Both the position numbers and the translations under genes were made by a program. Positions 51,233-60,348 of a stretch of DNA of 64,000 nucleotides are shown piece after piece. This DNA is from Stenotrophomonas rhizophila (GTDB taxonomy: Bacteria > Pseudomonadota > Gammaproteobacteria > Xanthomonadales > Xanthomonadaceae): the NCBI RefSeq assembly GCF_000661955.1, contig NZ_CP007597.1, positions 124,001-188,000 on the forward strand. Direction: 5' to 3'. Numbering within the stretch: the stretch's first letter is position 1; every line of letters starts with the position of its first letter. Below the pieces are notes generated by a model, which saw only the letters and a list, made by a program, of their open reading frames with translations, was not told where the DNA came from and did no database searches.

Positions 51233-51401
51233 GCGCGCACGGGGCCGGAAAAGATGTGCCGGAATCCTCTCCGGTCTGCTGCCAGCGGGGGCATGCGGGT
51301 TCTCGACTGCTTCCTGGTCGGCTGTGGACTTTACCGTGCGGCCGGGCCGATGCCCAGCACCGGGGGCGGGGTGGTGGCGGTTGCGACCGCCGCGACCGGG
51401 A

Positions 51402-51932
51402 TCAGCCCAGGTACTTGTCCTTGAGCCGGACGTAGTGGTCGGCCGAGTAGTGCAGCGATTCGATCTGCTTGCTGGTCAGCGTGCGCACCAGGCGCGCCGG
51501 GTTGCCCACCCACAGTTCGCCTTCGCCCACCACCTTGCCCGGGCCCACCACGGCACCGGCGCCGACGAAGCCGTGCTGCTCCACCCGTGCCCCGTCGAGG
51601 ATGCACGCGCCCATGCCGATCAGGCTGTAATCGCCGATGGTGCAGGCATGGATGATGGTGCCATGGCCCACGGTCACCCCTTCGCCGATCAGGGTCGGGA
51701 AGCCTTCCATGTTGTACGGGCTATGGTGGCTGACATGGATGATGGTGCCGTCCTGGATGTTGCTGCGCGCGCCGATCCGGACATGGTTGACGTCGCCGCG
51801 GATCACCGTGCCCGGCCAGACCGATACGTCATCGCCCAGGACCACGTCACCGATGATGGTGCAGGCCGGGTCGATGTAGCAGCGCTGGCCAAGGACGGGA
51901 AGCGTGTCGAGGAAGGGGCGGATCGGGGACAT
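51402..51932 (-). CDS. Gamma-class carbonic anhydrase-like protein (YrdA type)
   Basis: 176 aa. Left-handed beta-helix built of hexapeptide repeats. Metal-binding histidines are in HVSHHSPYN, VTVGHGTIIHAC and the Gln/His positions expected for the trimeric interface. VGNPARLVRTL marks the end of the helix. It follows the gamma-carbonic anhydrase pattern (Cam/YrdA), though many YrdA-like proteins show little activity. Alone on the strand, 169 bases upstream of RDD with no clear promoter read. Confidence 0.88.
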   Translation of the reverse strand: MSPIRPFLDTLPVLGQRCYIDPACTIIGDVVLGDDVSVWPGTVIRGDVNHVRIGARSNIQDGTIIHVSHHSPYNMEGFPTLIGEGVTVGHGTIIHACTIGDYSLIGMGACILDGARVEQHGFVGAGAVVGPGKVVGEGELWVGNPARLVRTLTSKQIESLHYSADHYVRLKDKYLG

Positions 51933-52050
51933 GTGCAAACTCCGGCAACGCAGGGACAGGGACGCCGCCTGCAGCGTTGTCCCGGCCCCCGATGATAACG
52001 CGGGGGCGCCCGACGCCCGCCATGCGCAACGGCACGCACCCACCCGGGGG

Positions 52051-52124
52051 GTAGAGCCGACCGTTGGTCGGCTGCCAGGAACCCGGCGACGCGTGCTGTG
52101 CAGCCGACCAACGGTCGGCTCTAC
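52051..52124. repeat. GTAG palindrome dimer downstream of the nucleotidyltransferase pseudogene
   Basis: Forward GTAG + AGCCGACC-gtt-GGTCGGCT, spacer, inverted copy ending CTAC (52121-52124). Its inverted GTAG supplies the TAG ending the 3' part of the pseudogene. Confidence 0.9.
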
Positions 52125-52934
52125 CGGGGGGCGTGGGTGGCCAGCATCTGGCGGAACAGCGTGTCCAATGCCTCGCTGTCGCCATTGCCCGATGCCAGTG
52201 GCGGGGCTGCATGGCCCATTGCCGCCAGTTCGGCCTCGATGTACGCGCTGATCACCCCCACCCGTGGGCCATCGGCAACCTCGGCGCTGGCACGCTTGAC
52301 CACCAGCAGCTGGTCGATTGCCGCGCGCACCGGGCCGTGGGGCAGCAGGCGATCCAGTAGCAGCTCGAAGGCCATCGGCGGCGGCTCGGCCTCGCACTCG
52401 ATCCAGCGGCAGGCCAGTAGCGGGCGCAGCACATACAGGTACTTCTTGGTGCGCACCCCAACCCGGGGTAGAGCCGACCGTTGGTCGGCTGCACGGAACC
52501 CCAGCGGCGATTGGTGTGCAGCCGACCAACGGTCGGCTCTACCCATCCAGCAGCGTGGCCACCGCGGCATCGTCCTGCCGATACACGATCGGCGAGCGCA
52601 GCCATTCGGACAGGGTCGGGTTGGATTTGGACACCAGCCGCAGTGCCTTGCGCAGGTCCCAGCCGCTCACATCCAGTTCGTCGTCGATCGGCAGCTCGAT
52701 GACATCCCGCTGTGCTTGGCCGGGGCCGGTGGCCTCGTTGACGCTGACGTACCACGGTTGGCGGTGCACGTAGATGAAGCGCGCGTCGTAATCGCTGTCG
52801 GGCGAGGAGAAGCCCCAGCCGCGACTGCCCGATTCGCAGGCCATCAGCACGCGCACGTCGTGTTCGCGTTCGATGCGCTCCAATTCGACGATGACGGCGG
52901 CGCGCTTGTCCGGCGCGATTGGATGGATATCCAT
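52121..52934 (-). pseudogene. RlaP-type nucleotidyltransferase, broken by a repeat dimer
   Basis: The 5' part (52934-52539) encodes MDIHPIAPDKRAAVIVELER and the DNA-polymerase-beta-type motif ESGSRGWGFSSPDSDYDARFIYV, then ALRLVSKSNPTLSEWLRSPIVY, ending LLDG-stop. The TAG is the GTAG of an inserted palindrome dimer. The 3' part (about 52460-52121) in another frame encodes TKKYLYVLRPLLACRWIE and DGPRVGVISAYIEAELA to HAPR-stop. In intact relatives (COG3541/PF10127, RNA-ligase-associated polymerase RlaP) these two blocks belong to one protein, with about 35-40 residues between them that are missing here. Not a functional full-length enzyme. Confidence 0.8.
52468..52542. repeat. GTAG palindrome dimer inside the nucleotidyltransferase gene
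   Basis: Forward AGCCGACC-gtt-GGTCGGCT with GTAG at 52468-52471; inverted copy ending CTAC at 52539-52542. Replaces coding sequence, giving a TAG at 52539-52541 and a frame change. Confidence 0.9.
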
Positions 52935-52979
52935 GTCTGTTCTCCTGCGTCCTGCAGCGGTGGGTTGGGCGTGGACCCG

Positions 52980-53063
52980 GTAGAGCCGACCGTTGGTCGG
53001 CTGCGCGGGACCTGGGGCAGCCGGGCAACGGTTGCTGTGCAGCCGACCAACGGTCGGCTCTAC
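52980..53063. repeat. GTAG palindrome dimer between mnmG and the nucleotidyltransferase
   Basis: Forward GTAG at 52980, inverted CTAC at 53060-53063, same AGCCGACC/GGTCGGCT stem; it lies directly after the mnmG stop (53099) and may end its transcript. Confidence 0.88.
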
Positions 53064-53098
53064 CTGGTGGGGGCCGCGTTACCCGGTGGGGTGGCGTG

Positions 53099-54988
53099 TC
53101 ATGCGGCGCGGATGCGGCGCGCGCGTTCCAGGTGCACCAGCAGCAGCGAGATCGCCGCCGGGGTCATGCCGGGGATGCGCTGGGCCTGGCCAATGGTCTG
53201 CGGGCGCACGCGCTCGAGCTTCTGCTGCACTTCGGCCGACAAGCCGCGCACGCCGGCATAGTCGAAGTCGCTGGCGATGGCGGTGTTCTCGTGGCGCTGC
53301 TGGCGCGCGATCTCGTCGCGCTGGCGGTCCAGGTAGCCGGCGTACTTCACGCCGATCTCCACCTGCTCGGCGACCTTTGGGTCGGCCACCGCCGGGCCCA
53401 GCGACGGCACCTGCATGAGCTGGGCGTAGTCCAGTTCGGGGCGCTTGATCAGGTCCAGCACGTTGGTTTCGCGGCTGACCGCCACGCCCAGGGTGGCTTC
53501 CACTTCGCGGCCCAGTGCGTTGCCGGGCGTAGCCCAGAGCGCGCGCAGGCGCGCCGATTCGGTGGCCACGGCCGCCTGTTTGGTCTGGAACGCGGCCCAG
53601 CGGTGGTCATCCACCAGGCCCAGCTCGCGGCCGGTGCCGGTCAGGCGCACGTCGGCGTTGTCCTCGCGCAGCTGCAGGCGGTACTCGGCGCGGCTGGTGA
53701 ACATGCGGTACGGCTCGGTGGTGCCGTGGGTGATCAGGTCGTCGACCAGCACGCCCAGGTAGGCCTCGTCGCGGCGCGGGCACCAGCCGGCCTGTTCGCG
53801 CACGTGGCGGGCGGCGTTGATGCCGGCCAGCAGGCCCTGTGCGGCGGCTTCTTCATAGCCGGTGGTGCCGTTGATCTGGCCGGCGAAGAACAACCCGGAC
53901 ACGCTCTTGGTCTGCAGGGTGTTGTCCAGCCCGCGCGGGTCGAAGAAGTCGTACTCGATCGCGTAACCGGGGCGGGTGATGTGCGCGTTCTCGAAGCCGC
54001 CGATGCTGCGCACCAGCGCCAGCTGCACGTCGAACGGCAGCGAGGTGGAAATGCCGTTGGGGTAGATCTCCACCACGTCCAGCCCTTCGGGCTCGACGAA
54101 GATCTGGTGGCTGGCCTTCTCGGCGAAGCGCACCACCTTGTCTTCGATCGACGGGCAGTAACGCGGGCCGATGCCTTCGATCTGCCCGCTGTACAGCGGC
54201 GAGCGGTGCAGGGCACTGCGGATGATGTCGTGCGTGCGCTCGCTGGTGTGGGTGATCCAGCAGCTCACCTGGGCCGGGTGTTCGGCCTGGTGGCCCAGGA
54301 AGGACATCACCGGGCGCGGGTCGTCGCCGGGCTGCTCGTCCATCACCCTGTAGTCCAGCGAACGGCCGTCGATGCGCGGCGGCGTGCCGGTCTTCAGGCG
54401 GTCGATCACGAACGGGCGCTCGCGCAGGCGGGCGGCCAGCGTGGTGGCCGGCGGGTCGCCCATGCGGCCGGCGGCGTACTGGGTCTGGCCCACGTGGATC
54501 TTTCCGGCCAGGAAGGTGCCGGCGGTGAGCACCACGGCGGCGGCGTGGAAGGTCAGCCCGGTCTGGGTGATCGCGCCGCGCACGGTGTCGCCGTTGATCA
54601 CCAGGTCGTCCACCGCTGCCTGGAACACGGTCAGGTTCGGCTGGGCTTCCACGATCTGGCGGATCGCCATGCGGTACAGGTTGCGGTCGGCCTGGCAGCG
54701 GGTGGCGCGCACGGCCGGGCCCTTGGAGGCATTGAGGGTGCGCCACTGGATGCCGGCGCGGTCGGCGGCATGCGCCATGGCCCCGCCCAGGGCGTCGATC
54801 TCCTTCACCAGGTGGCCCTTGCCGATCCCGCCGATGGCCGGGTTGCAGCTCATCGCGCCGATGGTTTCCACGTTGTGGGTCAGCAGCAGGGTGCGTGCAC
54901 CGCTGCGCGCAGCCGCCAGCGCAGCTTCGGTGCCGGCGTGGCCGCCGCCGATGACGATGACGTCGTAACGGTAGAAGGAGTCGGTCAT
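53099..54988 (-). CDS. mnmG: tRNA uridine-5-carboxymethylaminomethyl modification enzyme MnmG (GidA)
   Basis: 629 aa FAD enzyme that with MnmE builds cmnm5/mnm5 at the wobble uridine of several tRNAs. FAD dinucleotide loop [21 protein letters not shown] at 10-30, [31 protein letters not shown] and [12 protein letters not shown] are highly conserved, as are [11 protein letters not shown] and [19 protein letters not shown]-terminal helical domain ends [16 protein letters not shown]. Full length. Upstream of its start is the hairpin-rich gap 54989-55468. Confidence 0.96.
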   Translation of the reverse strand: MTDSFYRYDVIVIGGGHAGTEAALAAARSGARTLLLTHNVETIGAMSCNPAIGGIGKGHLVKEIDALGGAMAHAADRAGIQWRTLNASKGPAVRATRCQADRNLYRMAIRQIVEAQPNLTVFQAAVDDLVINGDTVRGAITQTGLTFHAAAVVLTAGTFLAGKIHVGQTQYAAGRMGDPPATTLAARLRERPFVIDRLKTGTPPRIDGRSLDYRVMDEQPGDDPRPVMSFLGHQAEHPAQVSCWITHTSERTHDIIRSALHRSPLYSGQIEGIGPRYCPSIEDKVVRFAEKASHQIFVEPEGLDVVEIYPNGISTSLPFDVQLALVRSIGGFENAHITRPGYAIEYDFFDPRGLDNTLQTKSVSGLFFAGQINGTTGYEEAAAQGLLAGINAARHVREQAGWCPRRDEAYLGVLVDDLITHGTTEPYRMFTSRAEYRLQLREDNADVRLTGTGRELGLVDDHRWAAFQTKQAAVATESARLRALWATPGNALGREVEATLGVAVSRETNVLDLIKRPELDYAQLMQVPSLGPAVADPKVAEQVEIGVKYAGYLDRQRDEIARQQRHENTAIASDFDYAGVRGLSAEVQQKLERVRPQTIGQAQRIPGMTPAAISLLLVHLERARRIRAA

Positions 54989-55099
54989 TTCGATGGGGCT
55001 CGGGGGCGCGGGGGGCCCGGAACGGCCCTGGACGCAGGGCGTGGGGTGGTGATTTTAGCGCCAATCGGGCCTGTCGCTGAAATCAACCCTCAAGTTGGC

Positions 55100-55244
55100 A
55101 CGTTTTCTGCAGATAACCCAATAGCACCCAGGCTGGCAGGCGTCGTTTGGCGCTACGGACCGGAATTGGAACAGGGGCCGGTCCATGCGCAACCAGGGGA
55201 AGCAGAAGGGCCGGCAGTCGGGGGACTGCCGGCCCTGTTTTTTT
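55100..55244 (+). ncRNA. Candidate small RNA
   Basis: Interval between the mnmG start (54988) and the terminator at 55207-55244. No open frame of note on the plus strand. It contains several GGA motifs (CGGA, CGGA, TGGA, GGGA) between 55150 and 55205, the type of site bound by RsmA/CsrA. A TTGGCA hexamer at 55095 has no good -10 partner. Existence and 5' end are guesses; only the terminator is firm. Confidence 0.3.
55207..55244 (+). terminator. Strong intrinsic terminator, plus strand
   Basis: AGGGCCGGCAGTC-gggg-GACTGCCGGCCCT (13-bp perfect stem, 55207-55236) followed by G and seven T. No annotated plus-strand gene precedes it for about 260 bases, so it may end a small RNA. Confidence 0.85.
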
Positions 55245-55270
55245 CAGCCCATGCCACGATCCAAAAACAG

Positions 55271-55294
55271 AAGGCCCCGCCATGGCGGGGCCTT
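55271..55294. terminator. Second hairpin with minus-strand U-tract
   Basis: AAGGCCCCGC-catg-GCGGGGCCTT (10-bp stem). On the minus strand it is followed by CTGTTTTTGG. It lies 26 bases beyond the plus-strand terminator at 55244, so the two may separate opposing transcripts. Confidence 0.65.
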
Positions 55295-55468
55295 CTGCGT
55301 TGTAGGTGCCGACATCCGACAGGGCCGGAACAGGGGGGATCCAGAGAATCCCGGCGGATATCGACATAGAGCTGGATGTGACGTGCTGTGTCGCTTTTGT
55401 CACTTTGCGACCGAAGCTGTCACCACCCGCCTAGATTGAACCGGGTGGGTGGTGAAAATCAAGATGGA

Positions 55469-55987
55469 TCAGGGCTCAACTGTGCGCTGGTTCAAATTGT
55501 TCATGTTCCGCCACGGGGAACCGTTCATCCGCTGTGCCGGGCGCGGTGCCTGCGCCGGACGTGCCTGTGGCGGCGCCGACGGGCGCTGCTGCTGCGGACG
55601 CTGCTGTTGCTGCCGGCCCCCCAGCGAATCCATGTTCCGCCACGGCGAGCCGCCGTTGTACGACGGACGCGGTCGATCCGGGCGATCGGGCCGGACCGGC
55701 GGATTGCCGCCGTTGCCCGGACGCGGCGGCGGGCGGTGGTTGTGCGGCGGGCGATAGTTCGGATACGGGCGGTAATACGGGTTGCCGTAGCCATAGCCAC
55801 CGCCGTAGTACCCGCCACCGTAGTAGCCCGGGCCGTAACCGGACGGGTACCCATAGGGATAGCGGTACTCCACCGACGGCGCGCCGTGGTAGTAGCCGCT
55901 GCCAGCACCACCGCCAACGTAGTCGTAGGTGGCGCAGCCGGACAGGGCCAACAACAGGCCACCGGCAAAGATCAGGCGCATTTTCAT
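55469..55987 (-). CDS. Gly/Tyr/Pro-rich lipoprotein
   Basis: 172 aa. Lipobox LSGC (Cys18). Mature protein of very low complexity: Gly-Tyr runs (YGGGYYGGGYGYGNPYYRP) then Arg/Pro/Asn/Gln-rich, with two copies of the block GSPWRNM at about 113 and 155 (GGSPWRNMDSLGG and NGSPWRNMNNLNQ). Probably exposed and disordered. Two in-frame ATGs (55987, 55981). No domain recognised. Confidence 0.75.
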   Translation of the reverse strand: MKMRLIFAGGLLLALSGCATYDYVGGGAGSGYYHGAPSVEYRYPYGYPSGYGPGYYGGGYYGGGYGYGNPYYRPYPNYRPPHNHRPPPRPGNGGNPPVRPDRPDRPRPSYNGGSPWRNMDSLGGRQQQQRPQQQRPSAPPQARPAQAPRPAQRMNGSPWRNMNNLNQRTVEP

Positions 55988-56133
55988 GGTGGGTTCCCCC
56001 CGAGGGTATGCGGCCAGCTTCGGCCCGGCGCATTGAATCGGCCCTTAACTCCGGCCCGATCCGCTGAATGATTGCCATCGTGTCACGTTCAGACGGGGCG
56101 GTGCGAACCGGGGCCATACGTTAATCTTGCGTC

Positions 56134-57093
56134 ATGAGCGATTCACCCTTGCCCTGTGTCGACGACCTGCTGGCGGCCGCCGCACGCATTGCCCCGCATG
56201 CCAGCGTGACCCCGGTGCTGCACTCGCGCGCGCTGGACGGGTTGGCGGGGGCGTCGCTGCTGTTCAAGGGCGAGCACCTGCAGCGTGGCGGGGCCTTCAA
56301 GTTCCGGGGGGCCTGCAACGCGGTGTGGTCGCTGGACCCGGACCAGGCCGCGCGCGGGGTGGTCACCCATTCCTCGGGCAACCACGGTGCCGCGCTGGCG
56401 CTGGCCGCGCGTACCCGCGGCATCGCCTGCAACGTGGTGGTGCCCCAGGGCGCGGTGGGCGCCAAGCTGGCCAACATCGCCCGTCACGGCGCCACGGTGT
56501 GGCGCTGCGAGGCCAGCATCGCCGCGCGTGAAGCCATGTGCGCGCAGGTGCAGGCCCAGACCGGCGCCAGCCTGGTGCACCCCTATGCCGACCCGCGGGT
56601 GATCGCCGGGCAGGGCACGGCGGCGCTGGAGCTGCTGCGCAGCCACGGCCCGTTCGACGTGCTGGTGGTGCCGGTGGGCGGCGGTGGGCTGGCGTCGGGC
56701 ACGCGGCTGGCGCTGCAGGCGCTGGCACCGCAGACCCGGCTGGTGCTGGCCGAGCCGGAGGGCGCGGCCGACACCGCGCGCTCGCTGGCCGCTGGCGAAC
56801 GCCGCATCGATTTCACCCCCGACACGCTGTGCGATGGCCTGCGCACCACCCTGGGCGCCCCGAACTTCGCGCTGCTGCACGGCGCGGCCGAGGTCATCAC
56901 CGTGGCCGATAGCGCCACCGTGGCGGCCATGCGCCTGCTCTGGCAGGTGCTCAAGCAGGTGGTGGAGCCGTCGTCGGCGATCGCCCTGGCCGCCATCCTC
57001 GCCACGCCGCAGCGGTTTGCCGGGCAGCGGGTGGGCGTGGTGCTGTCGGGCGGCAATGTCGACCTGGATGCCTTGCCCTGGGCGCGCGCATGA
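56134..57093 (+). CDS. Threonine/serine dehydratase-like PLP enzyme
   Basis: 319 aa, fold type II PLP enzyme. The PLP lysine is in RGGAFKFRGACNAV (Lys56); SSGNHGAALALAA binds the phosphate and PVGGGGLASGTRLAL closes it. It is short and lacks a C-terminal regulatory domain, thus resembles serine racemase or the catabolic/eukaryotic-type serine dehydratase more than biosynthetic IlvA. It overlaps the YdcF gene by 4 bases. Whether serine or threonine is the substrate is open. Confidence 0.87.
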   Translation: MSDSPLPCVDDLLAAAARIAPHASVTPVLHSRALDGLAGASLLFKGEHLQRGGAFKFRGACNAVWSLDPDQAARGVVTHSSGNHGAALALAARTRGIACNVVVPQGAVGAKLANIARHGATVWRCEASIAAREAMCAQVQAQTGASLVHPYADPRVIAGQGTAALELLRSHGPFDVLVVPVGGGGLASGTRLALQALAPQTRLVLAEPEGAADTARSLAAGERRIDFTPDTLCDGLRTTLGAPNFALLHGAAEVITVADSATVAAMRLLWQVLKQVVEPSSAIALAAILATPQRFAGQRVGVVLSGGNVDLDALPWARA

Positions 57094-57689
57094 GCGGCCG
57101 TGCCGGGGTAGGGCTGCTGGGCTGGGTGTGGCGGCTGTGCATTCTGCTGGTGGCCTGGCTGCTGGGCGTCACCGCGTGGATCGTATGGGTAGGCGAGCGC
57201 GACCAGGCGGCCAAGGCCGACGCGATCATCGTGCTGGGTGCGGCCGCGTATGACGCCAAGCCGTCACCGGTGTTTGAAGAACGCATCCGGCACGGCCTGG
57301 ATCTTTATGAGGCCGGCTATGCGCCGCTGCTGATCTTCACCGGTGGCTACGGCGGTACCGGCGCGCGCTTCTCCGAATCGCAGGTGGCGCGCCGCTATGC
57401 GCTCAAGCAGGGCATTCCGGACGAGGCGATCCTGATCGAGACCGCCTCGCGTACCACCCGCCAGAACCTGATCGAGGCGCGGCGGCTGATGCAGCAGCGC
57501 AAGCTGCACCGGGTGATCATCGTCAGCGACCCGCTGCACATGGCGCGCGCGCTGCGGCTGGCGCGTGAGCTGGGCATCGATGCGCTGGCATCGTCCACGC
57601 CGAGCACGCGCTTCCGCAGCTTCCACACCAGCTGGAAATTCCTGGTGCAGGAGATTTACTTCTTCCACCGGGATCTGTTTCCGGCGTAG
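57090..57689 (+). CDS. YdcF/SanA-family (DUF218) membrane protein
   Basis: 199 aa. N-terminal membrane helix LCILLVAWLLGVTAWIVWVG, then DUF218 domain with ADAIIVLGAAAYDAKPSPVF, FTGGYGGTGARFSESQVA, ILIETASRTTRQNLIEARRL and SDPLHMARALRLAREL. Such proteins act in envelope integrity or have nucleotide-binding features; role here unknown. The final TTT CCG GCG TAG uses the TAG of a GTAG palindrome. Confidence 0.85.
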   Translation: MSGRAGVGLLGWVWRLCILLVAWLLGVTAWIVWVGERDQAAKADAIIVLGAAAYDAKPSPVFEERIRHGLDLYEAGYAPLLIFTGGYGGTGARFSESQVARRYALKQGIPDEAILIETASRTTRQNLIEARRLMQQRKLHRVIIVSDPLHMARALRLARELGIDALASSTPSTRFRSFHTSWKFLVQEIYFFHRDLFPA

Positions 57690-57798
57690 AGCCGACCGTT
57701 GGTCGGCTGGATTGCCTGGCCGCCGTAAGGGCAGCCGACCAACGGTCGGCTCTACCGCTGGGCCGGTAGACGTGCAGCCGACCAACGGTCGGCTCTAC
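57686..57798. repeat. Trimer of GTAG palindromes at the ydcF-like/bioC junction
   Basis: Forward head GTAG (57686) with AGCCGACC-gtt-GGTCGGCT, then two inverted copies ending CTAC at 57753-57756 and 57795-57798. The first supplies the stop of the YdcF-like gene. Confidence 0.9.
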
Positions 57799-57810
57799 CC
57801 CCGGCAGGTT

Positions 57811-58695
57811 TCAGGGGGTGCGGCGGCGGATCGGGATGGCCGATACCGGCACGCTGGCCACGTCGTGGCCCTGTTCGCGGATGGGGGCGCCGGCTTCGGG
57901 GGCCCAGGCGTGGGCGTAGATGACTTCCCAGCTGCTGGGCAGCTTGCCGTCTTCGCGGCGCAACGGTTCGTAGGCGGCGCGGGCGGCGGCGAAGCGGCCG
58001 CGGCCGGTGAGCGTGTGGCGGCGGTCATGGCGCGCGTTGGTGGCGCCGATGGCCTGCAGCTCGCGCATCAGCGCGGTCATGTCGTCGTAGGTGAGGGTGA
58101 ACAGGTCGCGGTCCAGCACCGGGTCGCGGAAGCCGGCCATCATCAGCGCGTCGCCGAACTGCGCGATCGGCGCAAAGCGGCTCACGTGCGGCACCGCGTC
58201 GGCCTGGGTGAAGGCGTCGCGCAGTTCGATCAGCGTTTCCGGGCCGAAGGTGGAGCACAGCAGCAGCCCGCCCGGCTTGAGCACGCGGCGGAACCCGGCG
58301 AACACCGCCGGCAGGTCTTCCACCCACTGCAGGCACAGGTTGCTGTAGATCACATCCACGCTCTGGTCCAGCAAGGGCAGGGCCTGCGCATCGGCGCACA
58401 CGCGGGTGAACGGCCTCCACCAGCCGGCCTGCTTCTTCGCCTCGCGCAGCATCGGTTCGGCCAGGTCCAGCGCGATCACCTGCGCCTTGGGCCAGCGCTT
58501 CTTCATCGCGGCACTAGCATGGCCGGTGCCGCTGCCCACGTCCAGCACGACCTGCGGCTGGCGGTCTTCCAGGTAGTCCAGCGATTCCAGCAGGCGTTTT
58601 TCCACCTCGCGCTGCAGCGCGGCGGCGGCGTCGTAGCTGGCGGCGGCACGCGAGAACGCGCGGCGGACGTGGCGGGGATCGAAGCTGGACGTCAT
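57811..58695 (-). CDS. bioC: Malonyl-ACP O-methyltransferase BioC
   Basis: 294 aa SAM methyltransferase. Methylates malonyl-ACP to start the pimeloyl chain in biotin synthesis. HVRRAFSRAAASYD at the start is the BioC-typical N-terminus, VVLDVGSGTGHAS is the SAM loop, and SNLCLQWVEDLPAVFAGFRRVL is characteristic. Last gene of the bio cluster on this strand, preceded by an SDR. Confidence 0.93.
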   Translation of the reverse strand: MTSSFDPRHVRRAFSRAAASYDAAAALQREVEKRLLESLDYLEDRQPQVVLDVGSGTGHASAAMKKRWPKAQVIALDLAEPMLREAKKQAGWWRPFTRVCADAQALPLLDQSVDVIYSNLCLQWVEDLPAVFAGFRRVLKPGGLLLCSTFGPETLIELRDAFTQADAVPHVSRFAPIAQFGDALMMAGFRDPVLDRDLFTLTYDDMTALMRELQAIGATNARHDRRHTLTGRGRFAAARAAYEPLRREDGKLPSSWEVIYAHAWAPEAGAPIREQGHDVASVPVSAIPIRRRTP

Positions 58696-58728
58696 GGAAG
58701 GCTCACTGCGAAAACAAGGGTGCGAAGG

Positions 58729-59511
58729 TCAGAACGTGCCCGGGTAGGCGCCGCCGTCGATCAGCAGGTTCTGCCCGGTGATGTAGCCGGCGTGCGCGCT
58801 GCACAGGAAGGCGCAGGCGGCGCCGAACTCATCGGCGGTGCCGAAGCGGCCGGCCGGAATGTGGGTGCGTTTGCGCTCGGCGATCTGGCCGGCGTCGATG
58901 CCCTGCTGCTGGGCCAGGTAGGCGAAGTTGCCGCGCAGGCGGTCGGTGTCGAACTGACCGGGCAGCAGGTTGTTGAGGGTGACGTTGTGCGCCACGGTCT
59001 TGCGGGCCAGGCCGGCGACGAAGCCGGTGAGGCCCGAGCGCGCGCCGTTGGACAACCCCAGGATGTCGATGGGCGCCTTCACCGACGAGGAGGTGATGTT
59101 CACCACGCGGCCGAAGCCGCGTTCGATCATGCCGTCCACGGTGGCGCGGATCAGCGCGATCGGGGCCAGCATGTTGGCATCCAGCGCGGCGATCCAGTCG
59201 TCGCGGGTGAACTGACGGAAATCCCCGGCGGGCGGGCCGCCGGCGTTGTTGACCAGGATGTCGACCTGCGGGCAGGCGGCCAGGGCCGCGTCGCGGCCAG
59301 CCTCGGTGGTGATGTCGGCGACCACGCCGACCACCTTACGCGCGCCGGGCAGCGCCTGCAGTTCCAGCACCGCGCGGTCGAGCGCGTCTTCACCGCGTGC
59401 AGCCACCACCACGTTCACGCCCTCGCGCACCAGCGCACGGGCGCAGCCCAGGCCCAGGCCTTTGCTGGCCGCGCAGACCAGCGCCCAGCGACCGGCGATT
59501 CCAAGATCCAT
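58729..59511 (-). CDS. SDR-family protein in the biotin cluster, catalytic residues altered
   Basis: 260 aa. Rossmann fold with cofactor loop AASKGLGLGCARAL, NNAGG and a C-terminal NLLIDGGAYPGTF. The central active-site strand is NITSSSVKAP and the following helix reads LGLSNGARSGLTGF, so the usual Tyr-xxx-Lys appears to be Ser-xxx-Arg. It belongs to the SDR superfamily but may not be a normal dehydrogenase. Sits between bioH and bioC, so a link to biotin or pimelate metabolism is an inference from position. Confidence 0.82.
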   Translation of the reverse strand: MDLGIAGRWALVCAASKGLGLGCARALVREGVNVVVAARGEDALDRAVLELQALPGARKVVGVVADITTEAGRDAALAACPQVDILVNNAGGPPAGDFRQFTRDDWIAALDANMLAPIALIRATVDGMIERGFGRVVNITSSSVKAPIDILGLSNGARSGLTGFVAGLARKTVAHNVTLNNLLPGQFDTDRLRGNFAYLAQQQGIDAGQIAERKRTHIPAGRFGTADEFGAACAFLCSAHAGYITGQNLLIDGGAYPGTF

Positions 59512-59570
59512 GGGTCACTCCTGCAGTGAAAGACGGGCGTACATGATCGGCGATGCGCGCGGTGGATGGG

Positions 59571-60338
59571 TCAGGGAAGGCCGGCAACGAAGTGTTGCAG
59601 CTGCGTGGCCACCTCGTCGGTGTGGCCCAGGAACGGCGCATGGCCGCCCTGGGCGATCGCATGCGCCTGCGCGCCGGGCGACAGCGCGGCGGCCGCCTGC
59701 ATGGCGCGCGCGGACACCAGCCGGTCGCGCGCGCCGGCCAGCCACAGGCTGGGCTTGCCCAACCCGGCCAGCGCGCCGCGCAGGTCGGTGGTCTCCAGCA
59801 GGCGCAGCCCTTCCTGCAGCGCACGCGCGGCCGGCTCACCGCGCGCGATGAGCATCTCGCGCAGGGTGCGCAGTTCCTGCCGGGCGTGTTCGGACCCCAT
59901 CGCATCCAGTGCCAGAAAACGCTCCAGGGTGCCGCGGTAGTCCTGCGCCAGATCCTGCCCGAACTGTTCAAACACCGCCGGTTCCACTGCGTGTGGCCAG
60001 TCGTCGCCGCGCACGAAACGCGGGGTGGCGGCGATCATCACCAGCGCGCGCACCTGCGGCAGCGTGGCGGCGGCATGCAGGGCGAACAGCCCGCCCAGCG
60101 ACCAGCCGCACCACACCGCCGGTGGCGTGGCGGCAGCGATGGCGTTGACCACATGGGGCAGCCGCAGCGGCGTGGCATCGTCGTGGCTGAACCCATGACC
60201 GGGCAGGTCCACCAGATGCAGCTGGTAGTGCGCGGCCAGGCGGTCCACCAGCGGCGCGAACACGCCGCCATGCAGTGCCCAGCCATGGATGAGCACCACT
60301 GCCGGCCCGTTGCCGACCACCTCGATATGCAGGCTCAC
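59571..60338 (-). CDS. bioH: Pimeloyl-ACP methyl ester carboxylesterase BioH
   Basis: 255 aa alpha/beta hydrolase that removes the methyl group added by BioC. Nucleophile elbow CGWSLGGLFA, acid in AGARDRLVS and His in AQGGHAPFLGH. VVGNGPAVVLIHGWALHGG at the N-terminus is BioH-typical. GTG start at 60338, 10 bases after the bioF stop (60349). Confidence 0.93.
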   Translation of the reverse strand: MSLHIEVVGNGPAVVLIHGWALHGGVFAPLVDRLAAHYQLHLVDLPGHGFSHDDATPLRLPHVVNAIAAATPPAVWCGWSLGGLFALHAAATLPQVRALVMIAATPRFVRGDDWPHAVEPAVFEQFGQDLAQDYRGTLERFLALDAMGSEHARQELRTLREMLIARGEPAARALQEGLRLLETTDLRGALAGLGKPSLWLAGARDRLVSARAMQAAAALSPGAQAHAIAQGGHAPFLGHTDEVATQLQHFVAGLP

Positions 60339-60348
60339 AGCACCGGGC

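Noticed and set aside
52919..55369. Very long open frame antisense to mnmG (about 816 codons)
   Set aside because: GC-rich genes leave antisense frames open; its translation is low-complexity Arg/Gly/Ala/His and it overlaps the clearly conserved mnmG.
55083..55403. 106-codon frame on the minus strand upstream of mnmG
   Set aside because: It spans both terminators and has no ribosome site or recognisable protein pattern.
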